Below, one piece after another: positions 19,451 to 28,050 of a stretch of 40,131 nucleotides of DNA. The translations under genes and the position numbers were made by a program. The DNA is from Candidatus Brocadiia bacterium (lineage in GTDB: Bacteria > Planctomycetota > MHYJ01 > JACQXL01 > JACQZI01), in NCBI GenBank assembly GCA_020051675.1, contig JAGVQN010000037.1, forward strand, positions 1 through 40,131, given 5' to 3'. Positions within the stretch are counted from its first letter, which is position 1. Each line of letters begins with the position of its first letter. A model generated the notes under the pieces. The model was not told where the DNA came from. It was given only the letters and a program-made list of their open reading frames with translations, and did no database searches.

Positions 19451-19811
19451 AGTAACGGTGTTGATGACAACTTTTGAATAATAGCCACTATATTCACGTA
19501 TTTAATATAGATTCGGTGAGTATCTGTGTCAATAGAAATGCTTGGGTTTGCGTGGAATCTTAATAGTGGGCAGCACATCGTATGGGATTAACCTTCTCCT
19601 AATTCCCAATTAAGCTGCTTTTTAAAAAGGGGGATGGTATCTTTAAACCCATACAGGGGGTTATCTTTACGGCCATGGGGGGTAATCTTTACGGCTATGG
19701 TGGTCACTACATAACTATGTGCCATTCGGGACGCCTTACTTAATTGTCACGAATTTTACTCACAAGGAGAAGTTTAGTTCCACTCCATGCCCACTCTCCA
19801 CTTCGCTCCGG

Positions 19812-19858
19812 GGGACTCCTGATCAATATTACGCAGAATAGGGCATTTCTGGGACGTC
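19812..19858. repeat. 47-bp dispersed repeat, partner of 18421-18467
   Basis: GGGACTCCTGATCAATATTACGCAGAATAGGGCATTTCTGGGACGTC. Confidence 0.65.
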
Positions 19859-20030
19859 TAAAATATAGCATTTTTATTGGTGGAGACGCAAGAAATAAAA
19901 GAAGGTGGGGGATGATGTTGAGGATGAGAATTATCCCGGAATGGGGTGCTTCCCTGTCCCGCGCTTTGCCCCGCAGGCGAAAACAGGCGGGTTATGAGGC
20001 GCGCCTGCGCCGCTTTTCATTTCAATCCCT

Positions 20031-20231
20031 TTATTTGCTTTCAATGGCCTTTGCTTGCTCTTTCTTGGCGTCTTTCATGGCAATCCAAATGCAAACAGCC
20101 AATCCCCCGAAAACCAGCCCGAACGAAATCACTCCCATTAAAATGGCGGGCCAGCCCAAACCGCCCGGACTGTCACCCGCTACGATAATAGGCGCTTCCG
20201 ATGTAAATGCGATGAGCGATAACCAATCCAT
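20031..20231 (-). CDS. Small single-TM protein, MetS-like small subunit of the NSS transporter
   Basis: 66 aa, one TM helix (GWPAILMGVISFGLVFGGLAVCIWIAM); start lies 1 nt after the NSS transporter stop. Confidence 0.65.
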   Translation of the reverse strand: MDWLSLIAFTSEAPIIVAGDSPGGLGWPAILMGVISFGLVFGGLAVCIWIAMKDAKKEQAKAIESK

Positions 20232-20232
20232 A

Positions 20233-21951
20233 TTATTCCTCCTTACGGCCTTTAATCAAACTAAAGACAACGGCAAGCACCGCCACGATAATCAGCATCA
20301 GCCATCCGCCCAGGAAAAGCGCCTGCCAAGAATATCCTCCATACCTTGGTTTCAAGCGAATAAGCGGCAAACTCTTTTGCACACTGTCGCCTACTTTAAC
20401 TTTAACTTCGGCTACTATCCCATCACAAGACGATTTGACTTCTGTTTGCTTATCAGTTTCTTCTAAAATAAATAACACCTGCCCATTTGCGACTTGATCA
20501 TCAGGCTTAACATTAACAGTAATAACTTTGCTTGGCGACTGCGCTTTGATGTCTTTCGGAAAAGCTAAATCCATTACAGTAAGCGTTCCCATGACGCCTA
20601 ACATTGCCGGTGCAATCAGCATAATCATTACGTTCCACCATTTGCCTATTCGGAAATCCGATAGTTCATTGACATATTTTCTTATTTTACCGGTGCCAAA
20701 GAAATATCCAATGGAGATACATTCCAAAATACCAACTAGAATAAGCAAAACCTCGCTGTTAAACTTATCTACAATATCCAACCACCAATAACCTGTCTGT
20801 GTTGTGAACAAAATCCCGGCCCCAAAACCGATGATGCCGATAATGATATTAACCAGCGGGCGGTTTTTCGCCCATTTATCCAGGACGCCGGCGGTAAACG
20901 CCTCGACCAGAGAAAACGCCGAATCAATCGCCAGTAAAACCAGCATGACAAAAAAGAGCACTCCGAATAGCGGCGCCAACGGCAGGGTGCTGATAATCGC
21001 CGGGTAAGTGACGAACATGAGCGAGGGGCCGCCTTTAGCCACCTCCGCGACCGATTTGCCGGTTTCGTGGGAAAGGTAACCGAGCGCCGAGAAAACAGCC
21101 AAGCATCCCAGGAACGAAAATGCCGTATCGCCCAGGCAGATGATAAAGGCATTGTTAACGATATCGGATTTCCTCGGCAGGAAACTGGCATAGGCAATCA
21201 TTATGCCGAAGCCGATGGATAAGGAGAAAAAGACCTGCCCGTAAGCCGCGACCCAGACCTTGGGCTCAAGCATCTTGCTGAAATCCGGCGTGAGCAAATA
21301 CCTCAGGCCGTCTACCGCGCCAGGCAAGGTTAAACCTCTTACGACGAAAATCAATAAAATACCGATAGGAACGGTGGCCGTAATATAAACCACTTTGCTG
21401 ACGGTCTTGGCGCCTTTCCAGATGGAAAGGATAATCCAAATCCACATCGCGAAAAGGATTCCGACCAATAGCCAACTGACCGTTCCGACAGAAAGGATAT
21501 CAGCGGCGGGAATCTTGTTTAGGACGTTATTAAAGAAAAACCCTTCCGTATCTTTTCCCCAGGAAAGGTTAAACGAATACCCGATATAGAGCGTGGACCA
21601 GACCATGATAACGGCATAATAGGTGACCAGGACAAACCCGCAAAGGATGGCGAGCCAGCCGACCCATTCAACGCCTTTCTTGACGCGGGCAAAGGCGCGT
21701 GGCGCGCTGGAGTTCATCATATGTCCCAAGCCGAATTCCAGAATCATCAACGGTATGCCGGCCGTAAGCAGGGCAATCAAATAGACCAAAAGGAACGCGC
21801 CGCCGCCGCCTTCATAACAGACAAAAGGAAAACGCCAGAGGTTGCCCAGTCCGATTGCCGAGGCGACCGAAGCGAGGATAAAAGCCCGCCGGCTTGTCCA
21901 GCCGTCTGCTAAACGCCCGTCATCCGCATTGAACTGCCCTAATTCTGCCAT
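20233..21951 (-). CDS. Sodium:neurotransmitter symporter (NSS/SNF) family transporter with lipoyl-like domain
   Basis: WTSRRAFILASVASAIGLGNLWRFPFVCYEGGGGAFLLVYL; about 12 TM helices; residues ~472-535 resemble a biotinyl/lipoyl domain. Confidence 0.92.
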   Translation of the reverse strand: MAELGQFNADDGRLADGWTSRRAFILASVASAIGLGNLWRFPFVCYEGGGGAFLLVYLIALLTAGIPLMILEFGLGHMMNSSAPRAFARVKKGVEWVGWLAILCGFVLVTYYAVIMVWSTLYIGYSFNLSWGKDTEGFFFNNVLNKIPAADILSVGTVSWLLVGILFAMWIWIILSIWKGAKTVSKVVYITATVPIGILLIFVVRGLTLPGAVDGLRYLLTPDFSKMLEPKVWVAAYGQVFFSLSIGFGIMIAYASFLPRKSDIVNNAFIICLGDTAFSFLGCLAVFSALGYLSHETGKSVAEVAKGGPSLMFVTYPAIISTLPLAPLFGVLFFVMLVLLAIDSAFSLVEAFTAGVLDKWAKNRPLVNIIIGIIGFGAGILFTTQTGYWWLDIVDKFNSEVLLILVGILECISIGYFFGTGKIRKYVNELSDFRIGKWWNVMIMLIAPAMLGVMGTLTVMDLAFPKDIKAQSPSKVITVNVKPDDQVANGQVLFILEETDKQTEVKSSCDGIVAEVKVKVGDSVQKSLPLIRLKPRYGGYSWQALFLGGWLMLIIVAVLAVVFSLIKGRKEE

Positions 21952-22071
21952 AAAAATATCCTTCTAATAAATTATAATCTAGGGCGTATTTTAACCTTAT
22001 CCGCAGTCAAGTCAATAATTTACGCAGGTTTTTCGCGGAGAGCATAGCGTGCCGAATAGCCAGTGCCGCAA

Positions 22072-23133
22072 TTATTTTTTCTCTGTTACTTTGAGCCGCC
22101 AGAGGGATATTGCGCCATCGGTGCCGGCGGTGGCGAGGATAGTGCCTGCCGGATTAAAGCATAATGAATGGAGCCAGGACTGTTCATGCGCCAGGAAATT
22201 TTGTGTCTCCACTCCGGTGGTTGCGTTCCAGAGCCTTAAGACGCCTTCCTGGTCGCCTGAGGCAATAAGATTGGCCGTGGGGTGATATTTTACCGTCCGT
22301 ACCCAAGCGGTGTGTCCTTCGATGGTGCGGATATTTTTCCTAGAGGCGATATCCCATAGTTTTAAGGTGGTATCAAAACTGCCCGAAGCAAGTGTTTTTC
22401 CATCCGGGGAGAAATCGAGCGCGAAAACCAGGTGATTGTGGCCGGAGAAGGCGCAAATCTTAGAGGCATCGGCGAGATTCCATAGGATGATAGTATTATC
22501 ATGCGAGCCTGAGGCGAGTGTTTTGCCGTCAGGCGAAAAGGCAAGGACAAAACATTGCGCGCTGTGCCCTTTTAGCACCGCGGTTTCTTTTCCGGTAGCC
22601 GCATTCCAGAGTTTAACCGTTCCATCATTATTGGCGGCAGCAATTATCTTGCTGTCAGGGCTAAAACAAACCGCCCAAACAATAGATTGATTTTGGATGG
22701 TGCTGATTTCTTTTCCGCTGGCCGGGTCCCATATTTTTATCATGGAATCATCTCCGCAAGAAGCCAGCATTTTCCCGTCCGGGCTGAAAACAACGGACCA
22801 AATGCGTTTGGTATGGCCTTTCAAGGCGGCTTTTGCCGTATCGGTGGTGATATCCCAGAGCATTACCGTGGCATCATCGCTGGCTGAGGCAATGGTTTTG
22901 CCATCCGGGCTGAATGCGATTGAACGGATAGAGCCTTCATGTCCGGTTAAAGTGCGCAAAAGCGCATCGGCAACTGGCAACTCTTTAGCGGCCTCCTTCG
23001 GGGACTCCTTATCATTAGGTTCACCCGAAACGAAGGGAAGCGGTGTTAAGACGGCCGCGCAGCCGATGGCAATAATGATTAATCCGGCAACTATACCGAA
23101 TAAAGCAGGTTGTTTTTTACATATATATAGCAT
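22072..23133 (-). CDS. WD40-repeat protein with N-terminal membrane anchor
   Basis: About seven WD repeats (LTGHEGSIRSIAFSPDGKTIASASDDATVMLWD...); TM segment LFGIVAGLIIIAIGCAAVL. Confidence 0.92.
   Translation of the reverse strand: MLYICKKQPALFGIVAGLIIIAIGCAAVLTPLPFVSGEPNDKESPKEAAKELPVADALLRTLTGHEGSIRSIAFSPDGKTIASASDDATVMLWDITTDTAKAALKGHTKRIWSVVFSPDGKMLASCGDDSMIKIWDPASGKEISTIQNQSIVWAVCFSPDSKIIAAANNDGTVKLWNAATGKETAVLKGHSAQCFVLAFSPDGKTLASGSHDNTIILWNLADASKICAFSGHNHLVFALDFSPDGKTLASGSFDTTLKLWDIASRKNIRTIEGHTAWVRTVKYHPTANLIASGDQEGVLRLWNATTGVETQNFLAHEQSWLHSLCFNPAGTILATAGTDGAISLWRLKVTEKK
23001..23045. repeat. Copy of the GGGACTCC...CCCGAAACGAAG dispersed repeat, inside the WD40 CDS
   Basis: GGGACTCCTTATCATTAGGTTCACCCGAAACGAAGGGAAGCGGTG aligns with 4465-4510. 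Confidence 0.65.
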
Positions 23134-23138
23134 AGATT

Positions 23139-24098
23139 TTATCCTTTTCTCCCCAAGATATGTCGGGGCAGGTTAGATAAAACGCCCCATCTTAATAAGG
23201 GCAGCATGATTTCATGGTGGCCGGTCAGGTTTATCCCGCGGGAGACGGTTCGGCCGGTTACGTTCATTACCGGGCGGTAATGCTGGAGCATATCCAGGTT
23301 GGCGGTGGTTATTTTATCCAGCTTATACCCGAGGTTTCTGGCGGCAGAAACGGCTTTCAAGAAAACTTCAGGCAGTATAACCGCCGAGCCGATATTGAGC
23401 CAGATGCCGTTATTCATTCCGGCGACCAGCGAGGCGAATGTTTTGAAATCCGAAAGGCTCGCCGCGCCCAGATTGGCCCCGGAAACCAAGGGGTGCATAT
23501 GGATGGTATCGGTTCCGATGGCAATGTGGATGGTCAAGGGGATATTTAAACGGGCGGCGGCCGCCATGATGCTGTATTTCGCATAGGGAGTTTTTTCTTT
23601 CAGGAGCAGCCGTCCGCAGGTTTTGCCCAGCCCTTCCTGCCTTTCGATAGCCGCCTGTCCGGTTTTTGCGAAGAACGCGGCGGTTTCTTTTGCCATGCCG
23701 AATTTGCCGCTTTTGATATTTTCGCGGACGTCTTCCGAGGTCGCGCCGATAAGCGCTATTTCGAAGTCGTGGATTGCCCCGGCGCCGTTCATGGCGATAA
23801 ATTTTATGATGCCTCTTTCCATCAGGTCTATGATAACCGGAGAAAGCCCGCATTTAATCACATGTGTGCCGACACCGGCGCCGATTAAGTATTTGCCCTT
23901 ATAGGAGCGGACTATTTCGCCGACCAGCTGCCGGAAGGAACTGCCGGCCAGGATATCCGGCAAACCAGCGGTAAAGCTTTTGAATCCCTTGGGCGGTTCG
24001 GTCAGCCGGCAGAATTGCTTTACGTTAACCAGGTTTTTACGGCTCTTGATGGAATATGTTTTCAGCCGGTTGAAATCTAATTTATTTGTCGGTTCCAT
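23139..24098 (-). CDS. Deoxyhypusine synthase-like family protein
   Basis: GAGVGTHVIKCGLSPVIIDLMERGIIKFIAMNGAGAIHDFEIALIGATSEDV resembles bacterial DHS-like proteins. Confidence 0.6.
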   Translation of the reverse strand: MEPTNKLDFNRLKTYSIKSRKNLVNVKQFCRLTEPPKGFKSFTAGLPDILAGSSFRQLVGEIVRSYKGKYLIGAGVGTHVIKCGLSPVIIDLMERGIIKFIAMNGAGAIHDFEIALIGATSEDVRENIKSGKFGMAKETAAFFAKTGQAAIERQEGLGKTCGRLLLKEKTPYAKYSIMAAAARLNIPLTIHIAIGTDTIHMHPLVSGANLGAASLSDFKTFASLVAGMNNGIWLNIGSAVILPEVFLKAVSAARNLGYKLDKITTANLDMLQHYRPVMNVTGRTVSRGINLTGHHEIMLPLLRWGVLSNLPRHILGRKG

Positions 24099-24168
24099 AG
24101 GGGTGATTATAAATAACAGCGGTTATAAATACAAATAAAATAATTATTTGAAATACGCCGTCAGGCGG

Positions 24169-25878
24169 TTAAATTGTTCCCTGGAGAGCTTCGTCCATGG
24201 AGATTATTCCGGCGGCGACTTTTGCCAGGGCGTATTCGCGCAGTGTCTGCATGCCCAGCTCTACGGCTTTAATTTTTATCAAGTCGAAGGTGGCCGCTTT
24301 GGCAATCAGTTCTTTAATCGGGTCGCTTATGGTCATTACCTCCATGATGGAGGTTCGGCCTTTGGTGCCGAGCATATCGCAGCGCGAACAGCCGTTTGAC
24401 CGGAACAATTCCTTAGGCGGTTCCCGCAGGTTCTTGAAATACGGGAGCAGCGAGTTTGGCGTGGGATAAGGCTCTTTGCAGTTTTCGCATAACCTTCGCA
24501 GCAGGCGCTGGGCGATAATAATTTCCAAAGAAGAAGCGATAAGATAAGGCTCGCCGCCCATATTAATTAATCTCGAAATAGTGCCCGGCGCGTCATTCGT
24601 GTGGATGGTGCTTAAAACCAGATGGCCGGTAAGAGAGGCTTTTATGGCGATATCCAGGGTTTCCCTGTCCCGGATTTCCCCGATCATGACGACATCCGGG
24701 TCCTGGCGCAGGATGGATTTTAACGCGGCGGCAAAGGTTAATCCGGCATCGACATTGACATTGACCTGGTTAACCATGGACAGTTCATATTCGACCGGGT
24801 CTTCCACCGTGACGATATTCAAATCCGGCTTATTAATATGATTCAATGAGGCATAAAGCGTGGTGGTCTTGCCGCTGCCGGTCGGCCCGGTTACCAGTAT
24901 CAATCCGTAAGGCAATTCAATCGCCCGTTTTATCTGGCTGATAATATTATCGGAAAGCTGGAAATCGTCAAGCCGGAGGCTGATAGAGCTTTTATCAAGT
25001 ATGCGGATGACTATTTTTTCCCCGTGCCTTACCGGCAAAGAGGAAACCCGCAGGTCGACTTCGCGGTTTTCGAAGACGATTTTTATCTGGCCGTCCTGCG
25101 GCAGGCGCTTTTCGGAAATATCGAGTTTGGCCATTATTTTCAGGCGGGAAATAACCTGCAATTGGATTGATTTGGGGAGCGGCTCCTGCTCGACCAGCAT
25201 GCCGTCAATGCGGTACCTGACCCCGACCATTTTCGGGCGCGGCTCGATATGGATATCGCTGGCGCGTTTGCGCACGGCCGAGGCGATAATATGGTTAGCC
25301 AGTTTTATGATGGGGGTTTCGTCGATGAATACCGCCTGGCTTTTTTCGGTATTTTCCGGGGTGATGTTTATTTCGTAATTGCCGTCGGGTGATTTCGCAT
25401 CTTTATTCGGCCCGGATTCGGAAATAATCTGTTCGACGTTTACCTTATTGCTGTGGCAGCGGTTTATAGCTTCCATTATTTCGGATTCTTTTGCCAGGAC
25501 GGGGGTTATTTCGCATCCGCTTATCAAGGCGATTTCATCCATGGTGATAATGTTCAAGGGATCGGTCACCGCGACCGAAAGCGATTTGCCCGCCAGCGAG
25601 ATAGGGATGACTTTATATTTGCGGCATTTATCAGCCGGTATTTTATCAAGCGCCTCTTTATCTATCTGATAATCCTGCAGGCGGATTGCCGCGACCCCCA
25701 GGATGGTAATCAAAGCGCCGGTTAATTCCTCCTCGGAAAGTAATTTCAGCCCCAATAAAGCGTCTTTCAGCGAGATGTTTTTAAGCACCTGGTGTTCATA
25801 AGCTGAAAGGACCTGGTTTTCGGTTAAGAAACCTTCTTTAATCAAATCCTGCCCGAACTTTTTATCAGAAAGCAGCAT
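24169..25878 (-). CDS. GspE/PilB-type secretion or type IV pilus assembly ATPase
   Basis: Walker A GPTGSGKTTTLY, Asp/His boxes, ILRQDPDVVMIGEIRD, MshEN N-terminus, zinc site CENC...CSRC. Confidence 0.93.
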   Translation of the reverse strand: MLLSDKKFGQDLIKEGFLTENQVLSAYEHQVLKNISLKDALLGLKLLSEEELTGALITILGVAAIRLQDYQIDKEALDKIPADKCRKYKVIPISLAGKSLSVAVTDPLNIITMDEIALISGCEITPVLAKESEIMEAINRCHSNKVNVEQIISESGPNKDAKSPDGNYEINITPENTEKSQAVFIDETPIIKLANHIIASAVRKRASDIHIEPRPKMVGVRYRIDGMLVEQEPLPKSIQLQVISRLKIMAKLDISEKRLPQDGQIKIVFENREVDLRVSSLPVRHGEKIVIRILDKSSISLRLDDFQLSDNIISQIKRAIELPYGLILVTGPTGSGKTTTLYASLNHINKPDLNIVTVEDPVEYELSMVNQVNVNVDAGLTFAAALKSILRQDPDVVMIGEIRDRETLDIAIKASLTGHLVLSTIHTNDAPGTISRLINMGGEPYLIASSLEIIIAQRLLRRLCENCKEPYPTPNSLLPYFKNLREPPKELFRSNGCSRCDMLGTKGRTSIMEVMTISDPIKELIAKAATFDLIKIKAVELGMQTLREYALAKVAAGIISMDEALQGTI

Positions 25879-25886
25879 AATTATTA

Positions 25887-26792
25887 TTAAATTGAAGTAA
25901 AGAGGTTAAATTCGTCGTCCTGGACTTTCTCGGCCATTTTCGGCTTAATCCGGTTATCAAAATTCTTCCAGGTAAAAGATAAATTATTGCTTAACGAGCG
26001 CAAGGCGTGCCGGAATTCGTCATCGGTTACCGTGCAGGCGGCAGGCGCCGTTTCATCCTTAGGCTTTACCGGGCTGGGGGCGGTTTTATCAAACGGGATA
26101 TCCGAGACATGTATCCGGTCGCTTTGTTCCCTGGGCGGTTCTGCCGGGGCGGGTGCCGGCGCCATGGTTTTTGCCCTGGAAGATAAAATGGTTATTACTT
26201 CTTTAAATTCGCTCAGGCGGCAGATGACCGGCTTGACTTTATATCCGGTCAGGTTTTCCAAATTAGAGATGGAATCTTTGTTGTTCGGGTTTACCATGGC
26301 AACTATCAAAACCTTTCCGATTTTATCTATGGGCATCAGCTGGTTAGTTTCGATAAAAGACAAAGGGATTTCTTTAAGCAGTTCCTTAGGGACCATATGG
26401 GCGTTAATCTTGATATACGGCAGGCGGCTTTGCTGGGAGAGATAAGACACCAAGGTTTCTTCCGAAATCAGGTTCATTTCAATCAAGACCTCGCCGAGAA
26501 ATTTACGCGGCTTGGTTTGTTCCTGGACGGCCAGCGCTTTCTGAAGGGTTTCCCAGCTGATAAGCTTTGATTCGAGCAGCAATTCGCCTAATCTGGAATG
26601 TTCTTTCCCTTTTACGTGGATAAAAGTGGTTGCCGGTTTGGCCTGGGTTTCGCCGGCAGGCGGAACGGCCGCAGCCGGTTTCGGGTGTTTCGGCGGAGCG
26701 GACATGTTTTTTGGAGCGTGCGGCGGCTTCAGCGTTTTGAGAAGGGGCTTTTTCCCCTTTTCTTTCTTCTTAGAAAACAAGTTCCAGAACAT
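25887..26792 (-). CDS. MshEN (GspE N-terminal) domain protein, no ATPase domain
   Basis: LGELLLESKLISWETLQKALAVQEQ...LVSYLSQQSRLPYIKI...IPLSFIETNQLMPI; no Walker A. Confidence 0.8.
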   Translation of the reverse strand: MFWNLFSKKKEKGKKPLLKTLKPPHAPKNMSAPPKHPKPAAAVPPAGETQAKPATTFIHVKGKEHSRLGELLLESKLISWETLQKALAVQEQTKPRKFLGEVLIEMNLISEETLVSYLSQQSRLPYIKINAHMVPKELLKEIPLSFIETNQLMPIDKIGKVLIVAMVNPNNKDSISNLENLTGYKVKPVICRLSEFKEVITILSSRAKTMAPAPAPAEPPREQSDRIHVSDIPFDKTAPSPVKPKDETAPAACTVTDDEFRHALRSLSNNLSFTWKNFDNRIKPKMAEKVQDDEFNLFTSI

Positions 26793-26851
26793 TTTGCTCC
26801 TTTAATCAGATAGCATTATATATCCTTATCGAGATTATGCAATATTTTTTG

Positions 26852-26879
26852 TTGACTTAATATGCGGAAGTTGTAGACT
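26852..26879 (+). promoter_or_regulatory. Sigma70-like promoter for the HU/HATPase gene
   Basis: TTGACT (26852-26857), 16-nt spacer, TAGACT (26874-26879). Confidence 0.5.
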
Positions 26880-26917
26880 TATCGCATAGGTATTAATTTT
26901 CGGGAAGACGAATTTAT

Positions 26918-28042
26918 ATGCCCAAGCCGGTTAAAAAGAATTTTTCTGAGCTGGTTGCCAAAAGAATCGGGAAGGATTCCAAGGAAGCAAGCGAGCTATT
27001 AAAAGGGCTGGCGGATGACATCATGGAAGAGCTTGCTTCAGGCAACGCGGTTTCCTGGCAAAACATGTTTTCGCTGCGGTTAGCCCAAAAACCGACCCGG
27101 ATGAAGCAGAACCCGCGAACAGGCAAAAAGGTCATTATTCCGCCCAGCCGGTCGATGCGGATAAAAATAGGCAAACAACTGAAGCTTGATTTAAATTCAA
27201 TGGTGCTTGCCAAAAACGTTGTTTTAATTTCCAAGAATGCCGGACAGTGGGATAAAATAAAGGAGCGGCTTGCCGGGCAGCGCGTTTTATGGACGAATAT
27301 CGGCTCCATCGAAGAATTGGAAAAGCAGGAACCGGTCCATGCCCACCTGGTTATTTTGGATTTTATGCCCGATAGCGATGAGTATGACCGGTTGATGGAG
27401 GCCATAAAACTGGGGAATAAGTTTTTCTCCGCGCGTGTTTTAGGCGTTATCAGTGATGGCCATGGCCTTAACGGATTCGAAGCGGCCAAGATAATGTGCG
27501 ACGAATGGGTCAGGATCCCGTTTGATGAAGCGGAGCCCGAAAACACAATCATGAATGAATTGGCAAGATTCGAGGAGGAAAACATCTTCTTTAAGTCGCG
27601 CATGGCTTTAAAATCGCCGTCCGACCACCCAAATATCGAGAAAGCCCTTGAAATGATCAGCCGCCTGGTTGAGCGCCTGCGTTTTCCCGAAGAAAAGCAT
27701 GCGGAGCTGGTTTCGGCGGTGACCGAAGCGGTGGATAATTCAGCCCGGCACGGCAACAACGGGGAAAAGGGGAAGTTTCTTCTTATAGAAATGATTGTTG
27801 ATTCGCAAAGATTTATTTGCCACCTGCATGATGAGGGGAAAGGCTTTGATTACGAAAAGCACCTTAAAAACGTTGTTGACATGGAATCCGCGCTGAAAAC
27901 TTCCAATCAACAGACGCCGACAAAGCATAAGGGCGGCGGATTGGGGATTCTTCTTATGCGCCGCATTATGGATGAGCTGATTTACACGCCTCCGGGAAAC
28001 AGGCTCAGCCTGGTTAAATATTTCAAGGGCAAAAAGAAATAA
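26918..28042 (+). CDS. Multidomain regulator: HU/IHF-like domain, receiver-like domain, RsbW-type HATPase
   Basis: HU-like NPRTGKKVIIPPSRSMRIKIGKQLK; middle domain with LVILDFMPDSDEYDRLMEAI; HATPase motifs EAVDNSARHG, DEGKGFD, GGGLGILLMRR. Confidence 0.8.
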   Translation: MPKPVKKNFSELVAKRIGKDSKEASELLKGLADDIMEELASGNAVSWQNMFSLRLAQKPTRMKQNPRTGKKVIIPPSRSMRIKIGKQLKLDLNSMVLAKNVVLISKNAGQWDKIKERLAGQRVLWTNIGSIEELEKQEPVHAHLVILDFMPDSDEYDRLMEAIKLGNKFFSARVLGVISDGHGLNGFEAAKIMCDEWVRIPFDEAEPENTIMNELARFEEENIFFKSRMALKSPSDHPNIEKALEMISRLVERLRFPEEKHAELVSAVTEAVDNSARHGNNGEKGKFLLIEMIVDSQRFICHLHDEGKGFDYEKHLKNVVDMESALKTSNQQTPTKHKGGGLGILLMRRIMDELIYTPPGNRLSLVKYFKGKKK

Positions 28043-28050
28043 AACCGTGT

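Noticed and set aside
19744-20466. 240-aa plus-strand ORF
   Set aside because: Overlaps the NSS transporter and its small subunit on the opposite strand; the sense genes have clear TM helices and family motifs.
23410-23853. 147-aa minus-strand ORF
   Set aside because: Alternative frame within the DHS-like gene; rich in Arg/Gly/His with no motif.
26914-27759. 281-aa minus-strand ORF
   Set aside because: Antisense to the HU/HATPase gene, whose sense frame has intact domain motifs.
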